Positions 13,242 to 21,396 of a stretch of 64,000 nt of DNA are shown one piece after another (within the stretch, counting starts at the first letter, position 1; every line of letters starts with the position of its first letter). Source of the stretch: Pseudomonas sp. SG20056 (GTDB taxonomy: Bacteria > Pseudomonadota > Gammaproteobacteria > Pseudomonadales > Pseudomonadaceae); contig NZ_CP134499.1 in assembly GCF_031764535.1 (NCBI RefSeq), positions 1,054,001 to 1,118,000 on the forward strand, read 5' to 3'. The notes beneath the pieces are model-generated. The model made no database searches. It saw nothing but the letters and a program-made list of their open reading frames with translations, and was not told the origin of the DNA. A program made the translations under genes and the position numbers.

Positions 13242-13997
13242 ATGCGTCGCCCAATGGTTGCTGGTAACTGGAAAATGCACGGTACCCGCGCCAGCGTCGC
13301 AGAGCTGATCAACGGTCTCAATCAGCAGGTCTTGCCTGTTGGTGTGGATGTTGCGGTTTTTCCCTCTTGCCTGCATATGGCCCAGGTTGTTGATGGTCTG
13401 GCGGGCAAGGCGGTTGTAGTAGGTGCGCAGGATTGCGCGACTGAAGCGCAGCAAGGTGCTTTGACGGGTGAAGTAGCGGCAAGTCAGTTGCGTGATGCGC
13501 GCTGTTCGCTGGTGCTGGTTGGTCACTCCGAGCGTAGATCGTTGCTGGGCGAGAGTGATGAGGTTGTGACGCGCAAGTTTGCTGCGGCGCAATCTTCGGG
13601 CTTGCTTCCAGTGCTGTGTGTTGGTGAAACGCTGGCTCAGCGTGAGGCGGGCCGGACGCTTGAAGTGGTTGCGGCGCAGTTGTCTGCGGTGACTGATGCT
13701 TTGGGTGTTGAGGTGTTTGCCGATGCAGTCATTGCCTATGAGCCGGTTTGGGCTATTGGTACCGGTTTGACTGCGTCACCTGCGCAGGCGCAAGAGGTGC
13801 ACGCGGCGATTCGCGAGCAGTTGGCGGCCAAAAACGCTGAGTTAGCAGGTAAGGTAAGAATTCTTTATGGCGGCAGCGTCAAGGCCGCCAGTGCAGCCGA
13901 ATTATTCGGTATGCCGGATATCGATGGGGGGCTTGTGGGTGGAGCCTCTCTGAATGCGGATGAGTTCGGTGCGATCTGTCGCGCCGCAGGAAGCTAA
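13242..13997 (+). CDS. tpiA: Triose-phosphate isomerase
   Basis: TpiA interconverts dihydroxyacetone phosphate and glyceraldehyde-3-phosphate. The 251-residue (beta/alpha)8 protein has the N-terminal GNWKMHG, the catalytic His segment VGHSERR, the catalytic Glu signature [11 protein letters not shown] and the phosphate loop [10 protein letters not shown]. secG starts four bases after the stop, as in related genomes. Confidence 0.97.
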   Translation: MRRPMVAGNWKMHGTRASVAELINGLNQQVLPVGVDVAVFPSCLHMAQVVDGLAGKAVVVGAQDCATEAQQGALTGEVAASQLRDARCSLVLVGHSERRSLLGESDEVVTRKFAAAQSSGLLPVLCVGETLAQREAGRTLEVVAAQLSAVTDALGVEVFADAVIAYEPVWAIGTGLTASPAQAQEVHAAIREQLAAKNAELAGKVRILYGGSVKAASAAELFGMPDIDGGLVGGASLNADEFGAICRAAGS

Positions 13998-14001
13998 AGA
14001 A

Positions 14002-14385
14002 ATGCTGGAAACAGTTATTGTTGTTCTTCATCTGCTGGGTGCTATCGGTGTTGTTGTGCTGGTTTTGCTGCAGCAGGGTAAAGGTGCGGACGCAGGTGCT
14101 TCTTTTGGCGCGGGTGCTTCATCTACCGTATTCGGTAGCCAAGGAACTACTACCTTTTTGAGTCGCGTTACTGCTATACTCGCCACCGCTTTTTTCATGA
14201 CTAGCTTGGGTTTAGCGTTCTTTGCTAAAGATAAAGCTGATGGTATGGCTCAGGTTGGTTTGCCTGATCCTGCGGTCCTGGAAGTACAACAGGCTAAGCC
14301 AGCTGTTGAAGATGTACCTGTTCTTGATGCAGCTAAGCCGGCTACTGAAGCGGCGGACGTACCTCAGGCTCCTGAGCAGCAGTAA
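14002..14385 (+). CDS. secG: Preprotein translocase subunit SecG
   Basis: SecG is the small accessory subunit of the SecYEG inner-membrane translocon. The 127-residue protein has two membrane helices (about 2-21 and 53-72) joined by the conserved loop [15 protein letters not shown]. An Ala/Pro/Glu-rich tail follows, typical of Pseudomonas SecG. The ATG at 14002 is chosen because AGGAAG lies just upstream and the first helix then starts at the N-terminus. The gene is coupled to tpiA upstream and followed by tRNA-Leu after 32 bp. Confidence 0.95.
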   Translation: MLETVIVVLHLLGAIGVVVLVLLQQGKGADAGASFGAGASSTVFGSQGTTTFLSRVTAILATAFFMTSLGLAFFAKDKADGMAQVGLPDPAVLEVQQAKPAVEDVPVLDAAKPATEAADVPQAPEQQ

Positions 14386-14417
14386 CACCCTGTAGGTTGT
14401 AAGCAACAAACGATTTT

Positions 14418-14503
14418 GCCGAGGTGGTGGAATTGGTAGACACGCTACCTTGAGGTGGTAGTGGCCATAGGCTGTAGGGGTTCGAGTCCCCTCCTCGGTA
14501 CCA
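14418..14503 (+). tRNA. tRNA-Leu(GAG)
   Basis: A complete class II tRNA with encoded CCA (14501-14503). The acceptor GCCGAGG pairs with CCTCGGT (14493-14499). The anticodon stem CTACC/GGTAG encloses the loop TTGAGGT, giving anticodon GAG, which reads Leu CUC and CUU. The variable arm is long, and the T-arm contains GGTTCGAGTCCC. It lies directly after secG as in other Pseudomonas genomes, probably co-transcribed with it. Confidence 0.97.
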
Positions 14504-14514
14504 ATTTTCAGGAA

Positions 14515-14538
14515 GGCCCGCTCGATGCGGGCCTTTTT
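14515..14538 (+). terminator. Terminator after tRNA-Leu
   Basis: GGCCCGC and GCGGGCC form a 7-bp stem with loop TCGAT followed by five T. It begins 12 bases after the tRNA 3' end and separates it from the next transcription unit. Confidence 0.9.
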
Positions 14539-14554
14539 GTTGCTGGAGTGTTGA

Positions 14555-14584
14555 TTGACCCTGGTTGGGGTTCAGTCGTATAAT
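14555..14584 (+). promoter_or_regulatory. Sigma-70 promoter for the tRNA-like RNA / rimP-nusA operon
   Basis: TTGACC at 14555-14560 and a perfect TATAAT at 14579-14584 with an 18-bp spacer make a strong vegetative promoter. The predicted start is near 14591. It sits between two terminators and directly in front of the tRNA-like sequence. It is also the nearest recognisable promoter upstream of rimP. Confidence 0.8.
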
Positions 14585-14590
14585 CCGGCC

Positions 14591-14708
14591 CCAGCTTTGA
14601 TGTGGGATTGAGCAGCAAGGTCGCTCCTCGGATGTTTAATCCGAAGCTGGCTGGGTTAAACCAGCCCCCGCATTGAGTTGCAGAGGAGCCCCTTTTAAGG
14701 GGCTTTTT
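14591..14708 (+). ncRNA. tRNA-like small RNA at the metY position (diverged tRNA-fMet)
   Basis: Bases 14601-14676 align along their whole length with tRNA-fMet and fold as a cloverleaf. Acceptor TGTGGGA/CCCCGCA has six of seven pairs. D stem GAGC/GCTC, anticodon stem TCGGA/TCCGA and T stem GCTGG/CCAGC are all perfect, and the last two differ from tRNA-fMet by paired changes. It is not a normal initiator: the anticodon loop is TGTTTAA (no CAT, no T33), the T loop is GTTAAA (six bases, no TTC), and TTGA replaces ACCA. The acceptor helix can extend by about five more pairs outward. It has its own promoter and terminator. In E. coli the same place, ahead of rimP-nusA-infB, holds metY. It is either a decaying metY or a tRNA-shaped RNA with a new job. 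Confidence 0.65.
14687..14708 (+). terminator. Terminator of the tRNA-like RNA
   Basis: AGCCCCTT and AAGGGGCT form an 8-bp stem with a tight TT loop, followed by TTTT. It begins 10 bases past the cloverleaf and defines a transcript of roughly 118 nt from the predicted start. Confidence 0.88.
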
Positions 14709-14754
14709 GCTAGCTGGGCGACAGCTTTGCCGGCCTTTAGAGGGCGGTTTGATG

Positions 14755-14777
14755 ATGGGCGATTCGCCCATTTTTTA
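14755..14777 (+). terminator. Second terminator just before rimP
   Basis: ATGGGCG and CGCCCAT pair around ATT, followed by six T. Only 27 bp separate it from the rimP start and no promoter is visible in between. Transcripts reaching rimP must therefore read through it, which suggests leader attenuation; NusA autoregulation of its operon leader is known in E. coli. Confidence 0.82.
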
Positions 14778-14804
14778 TTTTTACAGCATGCGCGAGGGGT
14801 TCAG

Positions 14805-15266
14805 GTGTCGAGCAAGCTAGAACAGTTGCAGGCCTTGGTGGCCCCGGTAGTCGAGGCTCTTGGCTACCAATGTTGGGGTGTCGAGTTCCTGTCACAAGGG
14901 CGGCATTCTCTGCTGCGAATTTATATTGATAAACAGCCTGACGGCGTGTTGATCGAGGACTGTGAAATTGTCAGTCGGCAGATCAGTGGCGTGCTCGATG
15001 TCGAGGACCCGATCAGTGCCGAGTACACCCTTGAGGTGTCCTCGCCAGGTATGGATCGGCCTCTGTTCACCCTTGAACAGTTCGCCAGCCATGCCGGTGA
15101 GCAAGTAAAGATCAAGCTGCGTTCGCCTTTTGAAGGTCGACGCAACTTCCAGGGCCTTCTGCGCGGTGTGGAAGAGCAGGACGTGGTAGTGCAGGTGGAT
15201 GACCATGAATTCCTGTTGCCGATCGACATGATCGACAAGGCCAACATTATCCCCAGGTTTGATTGA
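14805..15266 (+). CDS. rimP: Ribosome maturation factor RimP
   Basis: RimP assists 30S maturation. The 153-residue protein matches Pseudomonas RimP throughout, with the family motif [13 protein letters not shown] and the C-terminal Sm-like domain ending [11 protein letters not shown]. Translation starts at GTG 14805 (protein VSSKLEQL) with GAGGGG at 14794-14799. It is the first protein gene of the rimP-nusA-infB-rbfA-truB-rpsO-pnp cluster. Confidence 0.96.
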   Translation: MSSKLEQLQALVAPVVEALGYQCWGVEFLSQGRHSLLRIYIDKQPDGVLIEDCEIVSRQISGVLDVEDPISAEYTLEVSSPGMDRPLFTLEQFASHAGEQVKIKLRSPFEGRRNFQGLLRGVEEQDVVVQVDDHEFLLPIDMIDKANIIPRFD

Positions 15267-15333
15267 GACGCGGATCCCCCGCAAGTGGCGCGGATAGCGC
15301 GGATCCAATGGATTGCGAAAGGCGAGGCGTACG

Positions 15334-16815
15334 ATGAGCAAAGAAGTACTGCTGGTTGTTGAGTCGGTATCCAACGAAAAGGGCGTACCGGCTAGCGTAA
15401 TTTTTGAGGCGCTGGAGCTGGCTTTGGCCACAGCGACCAAGAAGCGTTTTGAAGACGAAGTAGAGTTGCGTGTGGCGATCAATCGTCAGACCGGCAACTA
15501 CGAAACATTCCGCTGCTGGACGGTGGTGGAAGAAAGTGACTTTGATGATCCTGCACACCAGGTCACTACTGACATGCCGCGTGCAGTCGAGGCCAACGCC
15601 AAAGTTGGTGACGTGCTGGAAGAGAAGATCGAATCCATCGAATTTGGTCGTATTGCCGCGCAAACCGCCAAGCAAGTGATTGTGCAGAAAGTCCGCGAAG
15701 CTGAGCGTGCTCAGGTGGTTGAGGCTTATCGCGAGCGCCTTGGCGAAATCATCTCCGGCACCGTGAAGAAAGTTACTCGTGACAGCGTCATCGTTGACCT
15801 GGGTAACAATGCTGAAGCAATGCTGGCTCGTGAAGACATCATCTCTCGCGAAACCTTCCGCGTCGGTGTGCGTCTGCGCGCACTGCTCAAGGAAATCCGT
15901 ACCGAGAACCGCGGCCCGCAGCTGATCCTCTCGCGTACCGCGCCAGAAATGCTCATCGAGCTGTTCCGCATCGAAGTGCCGGAAATCGCCGAAGAGCTGA
16001 TCGAAGTCATGGGTGCGTCCCGTGATCCGGGTTCGCGCGCAAAGTTGGCGGTGCGTTCCAAAGACAAGCGCATCGACCCGCAAGGTGCCTGTATCGGCAT
16101 GCGCGGTTCGCGCGTGCAGGCGGTTTCCGGCGAATTGGCGGGCGAGCGTGTGGACATCGTGCTGTGGGATGACAATCCCGCGCAGTTCGTGATCAACGCC
16201 ATGTCGCCGGCCGAAGTTGCAGCCATCATCGTCGACGAAGATGCCCATGCCATGGACATCGCCGTCGGCGCAGACAACCTTGCTCAGGCCATTGGCCGTG
16301 GTGGTCAAAACGTACGTTTGGCCAGTCAGTTGACTGGCTGGACCCTGAACGTGATGACCGAAGCGGACATCCAGGCCAAGCAGCAAGCAGAAACAGGCGA
16401 CATCCTGCAGCGCTTTATTGACGAGTTGGAAGTCGACGAAGAGCTGGCCCAGGTGTTGGTCGAAGAGGGCTTCACCAGCCTTGAAGAGATTGCCTACGTA
16501 CCGATGGAAGAGATGCTCAGCATCGATGGTTTTGACGAGGATATCGTCAACGAGCTCCGCGCCCGTGCCAAAGATCGCTTGCTGACCAAAGCCATCGCCA
16601 ACGAGGAAAAGCTGGCAGATGCCCACCCAGCCGAAGACTTGCTCTCGCTTGAGGGGATGGATAAGGCGCTTGCGCATGAACTGGCAGTGCGCGGCGTTGT
16701 TAACCGCGAAGACCTGGCCGAGCAGTCTATTGATGACCTGCTCGACATCGACGGTATCGACGCTGAGCGAGCCGGCAAGTTGATCATGGCCGCCCGAGCC
16801 CATTGGTTCGAGTAA
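15334..16815 (+). CDS. nusA: Transcription termination/antitermination factor NusA
   Basis: NusA binds RNA polymerase and modulates pausing, termination and antitermination. It is 493 residues, the usual length in Pseudomonas. The order is an N-terminal polymerase-binding domain, S1 domain (about 135-200), two KH domains ([14 protein letters not shown] and [13 protein letters not shown]) and two C-terminal acidic repeats (about 365-493). The ATG at 15334 has GAGG at 15323-15326. An upstream in-frame ATG at 15313 would add seven non-conserved residues. Confidence 0.97.
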   Translation: MSKEVLLVVESVSNEKGVPASVIFEALELALATATKKRFEDEVELRVAINRQTGNYETFRCWTVVEESDFDDPAHQVTTDMPRAVEANAKVGDVLEEKIESIEFGRIAAQTAKQVIVQKVREAERAQVVEAYRERLGEIISGTVKKVTRDSVIVDLGNNAEAMLAREDIISRETFRVGVRLRALLKEIRTENRGPQLILSRTAPEMLIELFRIEVPEIAEELIEVMGASRDPGSRAKLAVRSKDKRIDPQGACIGMRGSRVQAVSGELAGERVDIVLWDDNPAQFVINAMSPAEVAAIIVDEDAHAMDIAVGADNLAQAIGRGGQNVRLASQLTGWTLNVMTEADIQAKQQAETGDILQRFIDELEVDEELAQVLVEEGFTSLEEIAYVPMEEMLSIDGFDEDIVNELRARAKDRLLTKAIANEEKLADAHPAEDLLSLEGMDKALAHELAVRGVVNREDLAEQSIDDLLDIDGIDAERAGKLIMAARAHWFE

Positions 16816-16842
16816 GCAGTTGCGGCCTGAGGAGAGAAATGC

Positions 16843-19329
16843 ATGACGCAAGTCACGGTTAAAGAACTGGCCCAAGTGGTCAATACGCCGGTTGAACGCC
16901 TGCTGCAGCAAATGAGTGAGGCAGGTTTGCCGCACAAGAGTGCTGAGCAAGCAGTGACTGACAGTGAGAAGCAGGCCCTGTTGGCCCACCTCAAGAGCAG
17001 TCACGGCGACAGCAAAACAGAAGAGCCGCGCAAGATTACCTTGCAGCGCAAAACTACCAGCACCCTGCGAGTTGCCGGTAGCAAGACCATCAGCGTTGAA
17101 GTGCGCAAGAAGAAAACCTTCGTCAAGCGCAGCGCTGAAGAAATCGAAGCTGAAAAGCAGCGTGAGCTGGCTGAACAACGCGCTGTAGCTGAAGCGGCCA
17201 AGGCAAAGGCTGACGAAGAAGCCAAGCGCCGCGCCGCAGAAGAAGCGCAGCGTCCTGCGCCTGCTGCTGAAGCGGTAGTTGAAGCAGCTCCAGCTGTAGC
17301 GGCTGAGTTGCCGGTAGTGGCTGCTCCTGTGGTTGAAGAGCGCAAGAAGGACGAGCCGCGTCGTCCGGACAAAGCGCGTAATGATGATGCCGATCGCCGT
17401 GGTGGTGAGCGCAAGACCACTCAGCATCGTCCGACCGTCAAGGAAAAGGCTCCAGCACCACGTGTTGCGCCGCGCACCATCGACGAAGAAAGCGACAGCT
17501 TCCGTCGTGGCGGTCGTGGCAAGGCCAAGCTGAAGAAGCGTAATGCTCACGGCTTCCAGAGCCCAACAGGTCCGATCGTGCGTGAAGTGAAGATCGGCGA
17601 GACCATCACTGTGGGCGATCTGGCTCAGCAGATGTCGGTCAAAGCCGCTGAAATCATCAAGTTCATGTTCAAGCTGGGCACTCCCGCGACTATCAACCAG
17701 GTGCTGGATCAGGAAACTGCTCAGCTGGTTGCTGAGGAACTGGGCCACAAGGTCATCCTGGTCAGCGATACGGCTCTGGAAGACTCCCTGGCGGAGTCGC
17801 TGAAGTTCGAAGGCGAGACCTTTGCTCGTGCGCCGGTTGTTACCGTAATGGGTCACGTTGACCACGGTAAGACCTCGCTGCTCGACTACATTCGTCGCGC
17901 CAAGGTGGCGGCTGGCGAAGCTGGTGGTATCACCCAGCACATCGGTGCCTACCACGTAGAGACCGAGCGCGGCATGGTCACCTTCCTCGACACCCCTGGT
18001 CACGCCGCGTTTACCGCCATGCGTGCCCGTGGTGCCAAGGCGACCGATATCGTGATTCTGGTGGTTGCAGCGGACGACGGCGTGATGCCGCAGACCATTG
18101 AAGCCGTTCAGCATGCACAGGCAGCTGGCGTGCCGCTGGTGGTCGCAGTGAACAAGATCGACAAGCCGGGCGCTGACCTTGATCGCATTCGTAGCGAGCT
18201 GTCGGTGCACGGTGTGACCTCGGAAGAGTGGGGCGGTGATACTCCGTTCGTTCCTGTGTCGGCGAAAGTCGGTACCGGTGTCGACGAACTGCTCGAAGCC
18301 GTACTGCTGCAAGCCGAGATCCTCGAGCTGAAAGCCACTCCGTCGGCCCCGGGCCGTGGTGTTGTGGTTGAATCGCGTCTGGATAAAGGCCGCGGTCCGG
18401 TTGCGACCGTACTGGTTCAGGACGGTACTCTGCGCCAAGGCGACATGGTGCTGATCGGCTCCAACTACGGCCGTATCCGCGCCATGCTCGACGAGAACGG
18501 CAAGCCGATCAAAGAAGCGGGCCCGTCGATTCCAGTCGAGATTCTCGGTTTGGACGGCACTCCGGATGCTGGCGATGACATGAGTGTGCTGGCTGACGAG
18601 AAGAAGGCCCGTGAAGTTGCACTGTTCCGTCAAGGCAAGTTCCGCGAAGTGAAACTGGCCCGTGCTCACGCCGGCAAGCTGGAAAACATCTTCGAGAACA
18701 TGGGCCAGGAAGAGAAGAAGACGCTTAACATCGTCCTCAAATCCGACGTCCGTGGTTCGTTGGAAGCACTGCAAGGCTCGCTCAGCGGCCTGGGTAACGA
18801 TGAAGTGCAGGTGCGTGTGGTCGGTGGCGGCGTCGGTGGTATCACCGAGTCCGATGCCAACCTGGCACTGGCCTCCAACGCTGTACTGTTCGGCTTCAAC
18901 GTGCGTGCTGATGCCGGTGCGCGCAAGATCGTCGAGCAGGAAGGTCTGGATATGCGTTACTACAACGTGATCTACGACATCATCGAAGACGTTAAGAAAG
19001 CCCTGACCGGCATGCTCGGCAGCGATGTTCGCGAGAACATCCTGGGTATTGCCGAAGTGCGTGACGTGTTCCGCTCGCCGAAATTCGGTGCGATTGCCGG
19101 TTGTATGGTGGTCGAGGGTACGGTCTTCCGTAACCGTCCGATCCGCGTACTGCGTGACGACGTGGTGATCTTCGAAGGCGAGCTGGAATCCCTGCGTCGC
19201 TTCAAAGACGATGCCTCCGAAGTGCGTAATGGCATGGAGTGCGGTATCGGCGTGAAGAGCTACAACGACGTCAAGGTCGGCGACAAGATCGAAGTGTTCG
19301 AGAAAGTCCAAGTGGCTCGTAGCCTGTAA
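16843..19329 (+). CDS. infB: Translation initiation factor IF-2
   Basis: IF-2 is the GTPase that recruits initiator fMet-tRNA to the 30S subunit and promotes 50S joining. The 828-residue protein begins with an IF2_N module. A long charged Ala/Lys/Glu-rich linker (about 60-220) and a second IF2_N module follow. The G domain has GHVDHGKT (337-344), DTPGH and NKID, and domains II-IV end the protein. The long antisense frame across this gene is a by-product of its codon use. Confidence 0.98.
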   Translation: MTQVTVKELAQVVNTPVERLLQQMSEAGLPHKSAEQAVTDSEKQALLAHLKSSHGDSKTEEPRKITLQRKTTSTLRVAGSKTISVEVRKKKTFVKRSAEEIEAEKQRELAEQRAVAEAAKAKADEEAKRRAAEEAQRPAPAAEAVVEAAPAVAAELPVVAAPVVEERKKDEPRRPDKARNDDADRRGGERKTTQHRPTVKEKAPAPRVAPRTIDEESDSFRRGGRGKAKLKKRNAHGFQSPTGPIVREVKIGETITVGDLAQQMSVKAAEIIKFMFKLGTPATINQVLDQETAQLVAEELGHKVILVSDTALEDSLAESLKFEGETFARAPVVTVMGHVDHGKTSLLDYIRRAKVAAGEAGGITQHIGAYHVETERGMVTFLDTPGHAAFTAMRARGAKATDIVILVVAADDGVMPQTIEAVQHAQAAGVPLVVAVNKIDKPGADLDRIRSELSVHGVTSEEWGGDTPFVPVSAKVGTGVDELLEAVLLQAEILELKATPSAPGRGVVVESRLDKGRGPVATVLVQDGTLRQGDMVLIGSNYGRIRAMLDENGKPIKEAGPSIPVEILGLDGTPDAGDDMSVLADEKKAREVALFRQGKFREVKLARAHAGKLENIFENMGQEEKKTLNIVLKSDVRGSLEALQGSLSGLGNDEVQVRVVGGGVGGITESDANLALASNAVLFGFNVRADAGARKIVEQEGLDMRYYNVIYDIIEDVKKALTGMLGSDVRENILGIAEVRDVFRSPKFGAIAGCMVVEGTVFRNRPIRVLRDDVVIFEGELESLRRFKDDASEVRNGMECGIGVKSYNDVKVGDKIEVFEKVQVARSL

Positions 19330-19349
19330 GCACGAGTCGCAACATGCAG

Positions 19350-19382
19350 CGCCCGGCCCCGCTTTTGCGCGGCCGGGCGTTT
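19350..19382 (+). terminator. GC-rich hairpin between infB and rbfA
   Basis: CGCCCGGCC (19350-19358) pairs perfectly with GGCCGGGCG (19371-19379), followed by only three T. It lies inside the operon, so it more likely sets relative expression or is an RNA-processing site than a full stop. Confidence 0.5.
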
Positions 19383-19437
19383 GCCGCTTTTAGGTCCGCT
19401 GCTTTTTCGAGCAGCGTGACGAGTGAAGGTAGTAGAA

Positions 19438-19842
19438 ATGGCCAAAGAATTTAGCCGGGCCCAGCGCATCGGCGACCAGATACAGCGCGAACTGGCGCAG
19501 TTGATCCGCCTGGAAATCAAAGATCCGCGTCTTGGTGGCTTGGTAACCATCACGGCGGTAGAAGTCAGCCGCGATTCCAGTCATGCCAAGGTGTTCGTCA
19601 CCATCATGGGTGGCGAGCCTGAAGAAGGTGTTGATCCAGTCGTGCAGAGCCTTAAGGTGCTCAACGATGCCAGCGGCTTCCTGCGCATGCAGTTGGGTAA
19701 GGCAATGAAGCTGCGCAGCGTGCCGAACCTGCGTTTCCATTACGACGAAAGCGTGATTCGCGGTGCGCAGCTGTCGGCACTGATCGAGCGTGCAGTCAGC
19801 GAAGACCGTCAGCACGCTGATGAACCCGAGGCCAAGGAGTAA
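19438..19842 (+). CDS. rbfA: 30S ribosome-binding factor RbfA
   Basis: RbfA is a cold-shock associated factor needed for 16S 5'-end maturation. The 134-residue single-domain KH-type protein begins [19 protein letters not shown] and includes the family segment [19 protein letters not shown]. The ATG at 19438 is preferred over one at 19423 because of this conserved start. truB begins five bases after the stop. Confidence 0.96.
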   Translation: MAKEFSRAQRIGDQIQRELAQLIRLEIKDPRLGGLVTITAVEVSRDSSHAKVFVTIMGGEPEEGVDPVVQSLKVLNDASGFLRMQLGKAMKLRSVPNLRFHYDESVIRGAQLSALIERAVSEDRQHADEPEAKE

Positions 19843-19846
19843 GCGC

Positions 19847-20764
19847 GTGGCCCAGGTCAAACGTATTCGTCGTGCCGTTGATGGCATCATCCTGCTGGAT
19901 AAGCCCAAAGGCTTTAGCTCCAATGCTGCGCTGCAGAAGGTACGCTGGTTGCTGAATGCCGAGAAGGCTGGGCACACCGGTAGTCTCGATCCCCTGGCCA
20001 CCGGCGTATTGCCGCTGTGCTTCGGCGAGGCAACCAAGTTCTCCCAGTACCTGCTGGATGCCGACAAAGGCTACGAAACCCTGATGCAGCTGGGGGTCAC
20101 CACCACCACGGCTGATGCCGAAGGTGAAGTGTTGGAGCGTCGCCCAGTGACCGTTGGTCGCGCCGATATCGAGGCTGTTCTGCCCGGTTTTCGTGGTGAA
20201 ATCAGTCAGATACCGCCGATGTACTCGGCGCTCAAGCGTGATGGGCAGCCACTCTATAAGCTGGCTCGTGCAGGTGAAGTAGTGGAGCGCGAGCCGCGTT
20301 CTGTTACTATTGCGCGCCTGGAATTACTGGGCTGCGAGGCGGAGCAAGCGCGCCTGGCGGTCGATTGCAGCAAAGGCACCTATATTCGCACCTTGGTCGA
20401 AGACATCGGCCATCTGCTGGGTTGTGGTGCGCACGTTGCAGAGCTGCGTAGAACCAAAGCCGGCCCCTTCGATTTGAGCCGTACCGTAACGCTCGAAGAG
20501 CTGGAGCGGGTGCACGCTGAAGGTGGCAACGAAGCGGTTGATCAGTTCCTGCAACCGGTCGACAGCGGTTTGGAACACTGGCCGTTGCTGCAGTTCTCCG
20601 AGCACAGTTCGTTTTACTGGCTGCAAGGGCAGCCGGTACGTGCCCCGGAAGCGCCGAAGTTCGGCATGGTTCGGGTGCAAGATCACAACGGTCGTTTTAT
20701 CGGTATCGGTGAAGTGAGCGAAGACGGGCGCATTGCGCCGCGTCGTTTGATTCGGTCAGCATGA
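19847..20764 (+). CDS. truB: tRNA pseudouridine-55 synthase TruB
   Basis: TruB makes pseudouridine 55 in the T loop of tRNAs. The 305-residue protein has the catalytic aspartate at residue 48 in GSLDPLATG, the [16 protein letters not shown] substrate loop and the C-terminal PUA-like region. GTG at 19847 is the start, with AAGGAG at 19834-19839 inside the end of rbfA. Confidence 0.96.
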   Translation: MAQVKRIRRAVDGIILLDKPKGFSSNAALQKVRWLLNAEKAGHTGSLDPLATGVLPLCFGEATKFSQYLLDADKGYETLMQLGVTTTTADAEGEVLERRPVTVGRADIEAVLPGFRGEISQIPPMYSALKRDGQPLYKLARAGEVVEREPRSVTIARLELLGCEAEQARLAVDCSKGTYIRTLVEDIGHLLGCGAHVAELRRTKAGPFDLSRTVTLEELERVHAEGGNEAVDQFLQPVDSGLEHWPLLQFSEHSSFYWLQGQPVRAPEAPKFGMVRVQDHNGRFIGIGEVSEDGRIAPRRLIRSA

Positions 20765-20851
20765 CCGTAGCGCATACCTGGGGTTTCGGCTCTGGTGTGC
20801 GTGTATCGAGGGTGGCTGTTAATAGGCACGGTCATACCTCACTTAAAAACA

Positions 20852-20867
20852 CGGGAAGATATTCCCG
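20852..20867 (+). other. Hairpin in the rpsO leader
   Basis: CGGGAA, GATA, TTCCCG: a perfect 6-bp stem 53 bases before the rpsO start, in the 155-bp truB-rpsO gap. S15 represses its own translation through leader RNA structure in E. coli; whether this hairpin takes part is unknown. No clear promoter was identified in the gap. Confidence 0.4.
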
Positions 20868-20919
20868 GCCTATTGAAATGGTTGCTTTGCAGCCGTTTCT
20901 TAACTGAGAGGATTGCCCC

Positions 20920-21189
20920 ATGGCACTCAGCGTTGAAGAAAAAGCCCAAATCGTAACTGACTACCAGCAAGCTGCTGGCGACACCGGTAGCCCGGAAGTG
21001 CAAGTTGCACTGCTGTCCGCCAACATCAACAAGCTGCAAGGCCACTTCAAGGCCAACGGTAAAGATCACCACAGCCGTCGTGGTCTGATCCGTATGGTTA
21101 ACCAGCGTCGTAAGCTGCTGGATTACCTGAAGGGTAAGGACACCAGTCGTTACAGCGCCCTGATCGGTCGCCTGGGTCTGCGTCGCTAA
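20920..21189 (+). CDS. rpsO: 30S ribosomal protein S15
   Basis: S15 binds the 16S central domain early in 30S assembly. The 89-residue protein is full length, with the conserved [18 protein letters not shown] and [21 protein letters not shown] segments. GAGAGGA lies just upstream of the ATG. The rpsO-pnp pair is conserved across proteobacteria. Confidence 0.98.
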   Translation: MALSVEEKAQIVTDYQQAAGDTGSPEVQVALLSANINKLQGHFKANGKDHHSRRGLIRMVNQRRKLLDYLKGKDTSRYSALIGRLGLRR

Positions 21190-21216
21190 GCAATGCTTAC
21201 GCGTAGCTGACTGCCG

Positions 21217-21254
21217 AAGCTGGAAGTGGGGTTTACCCTGCTTCCAGCTTTTGC
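21217..21254 (+). terminator. Terminator after rpsO
   Basis: AAGCTGGAAG (21217-21226) pairs perfectly with CTTCCAGCTT (21241-21250). The 14-base loop can itself pair (GGGT with ACCC). T-rich sequence follows. It lies 28 bases after the rpsO stop and separates part of rpsO transcription from pnp. Confidence 0.8.
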
Positions 21255-21282
21255 TTTTCTGCTTTAGCTGTTTTGGACGATA

Positions 21283-21299
21283 GCGGGTCCGATTCCCGC
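21283..21299 (+). other. T-arm-like hairpin in the pnp leader
   Basis: GCGGG, loop TCCGATT, CCCGC: a 5-bp stem with a seven-base loop that looks like a tRNA T arm, 97 bases before pnp. No other tRNA parts surround it. In E. coli the pnp leader is a structured RNase III and PNPase target; this may be part of such a structure. Confidence 0.35.
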
Positions 21300-21396
21300 A
21301 ACCGCCCACTCATTCTGTAAGACCCGTCTGTTCACATGCTGAACAACGGCTGCAAGAAACGCTTTCCCCAAGGGCAACAAAGAGAAGGAAAACACC

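Noticed and set aside
14601..14676. A functional tRNA-fMet or tRNA-Lys(TTT)
   Set aside because: The loop lacks U33, the T loop lacks TTC and is one base short, and CCA is absent, so a normal elongator or initiator tRNA is unlikely.
15247..19311. A 1354-codon open frame on the minus strand across nusA and infB
   Set aside because: It is the antisense of two certain genes. Long antisense frames are common in high-GC genomes because of codon bias, and the protein shows no family motif.
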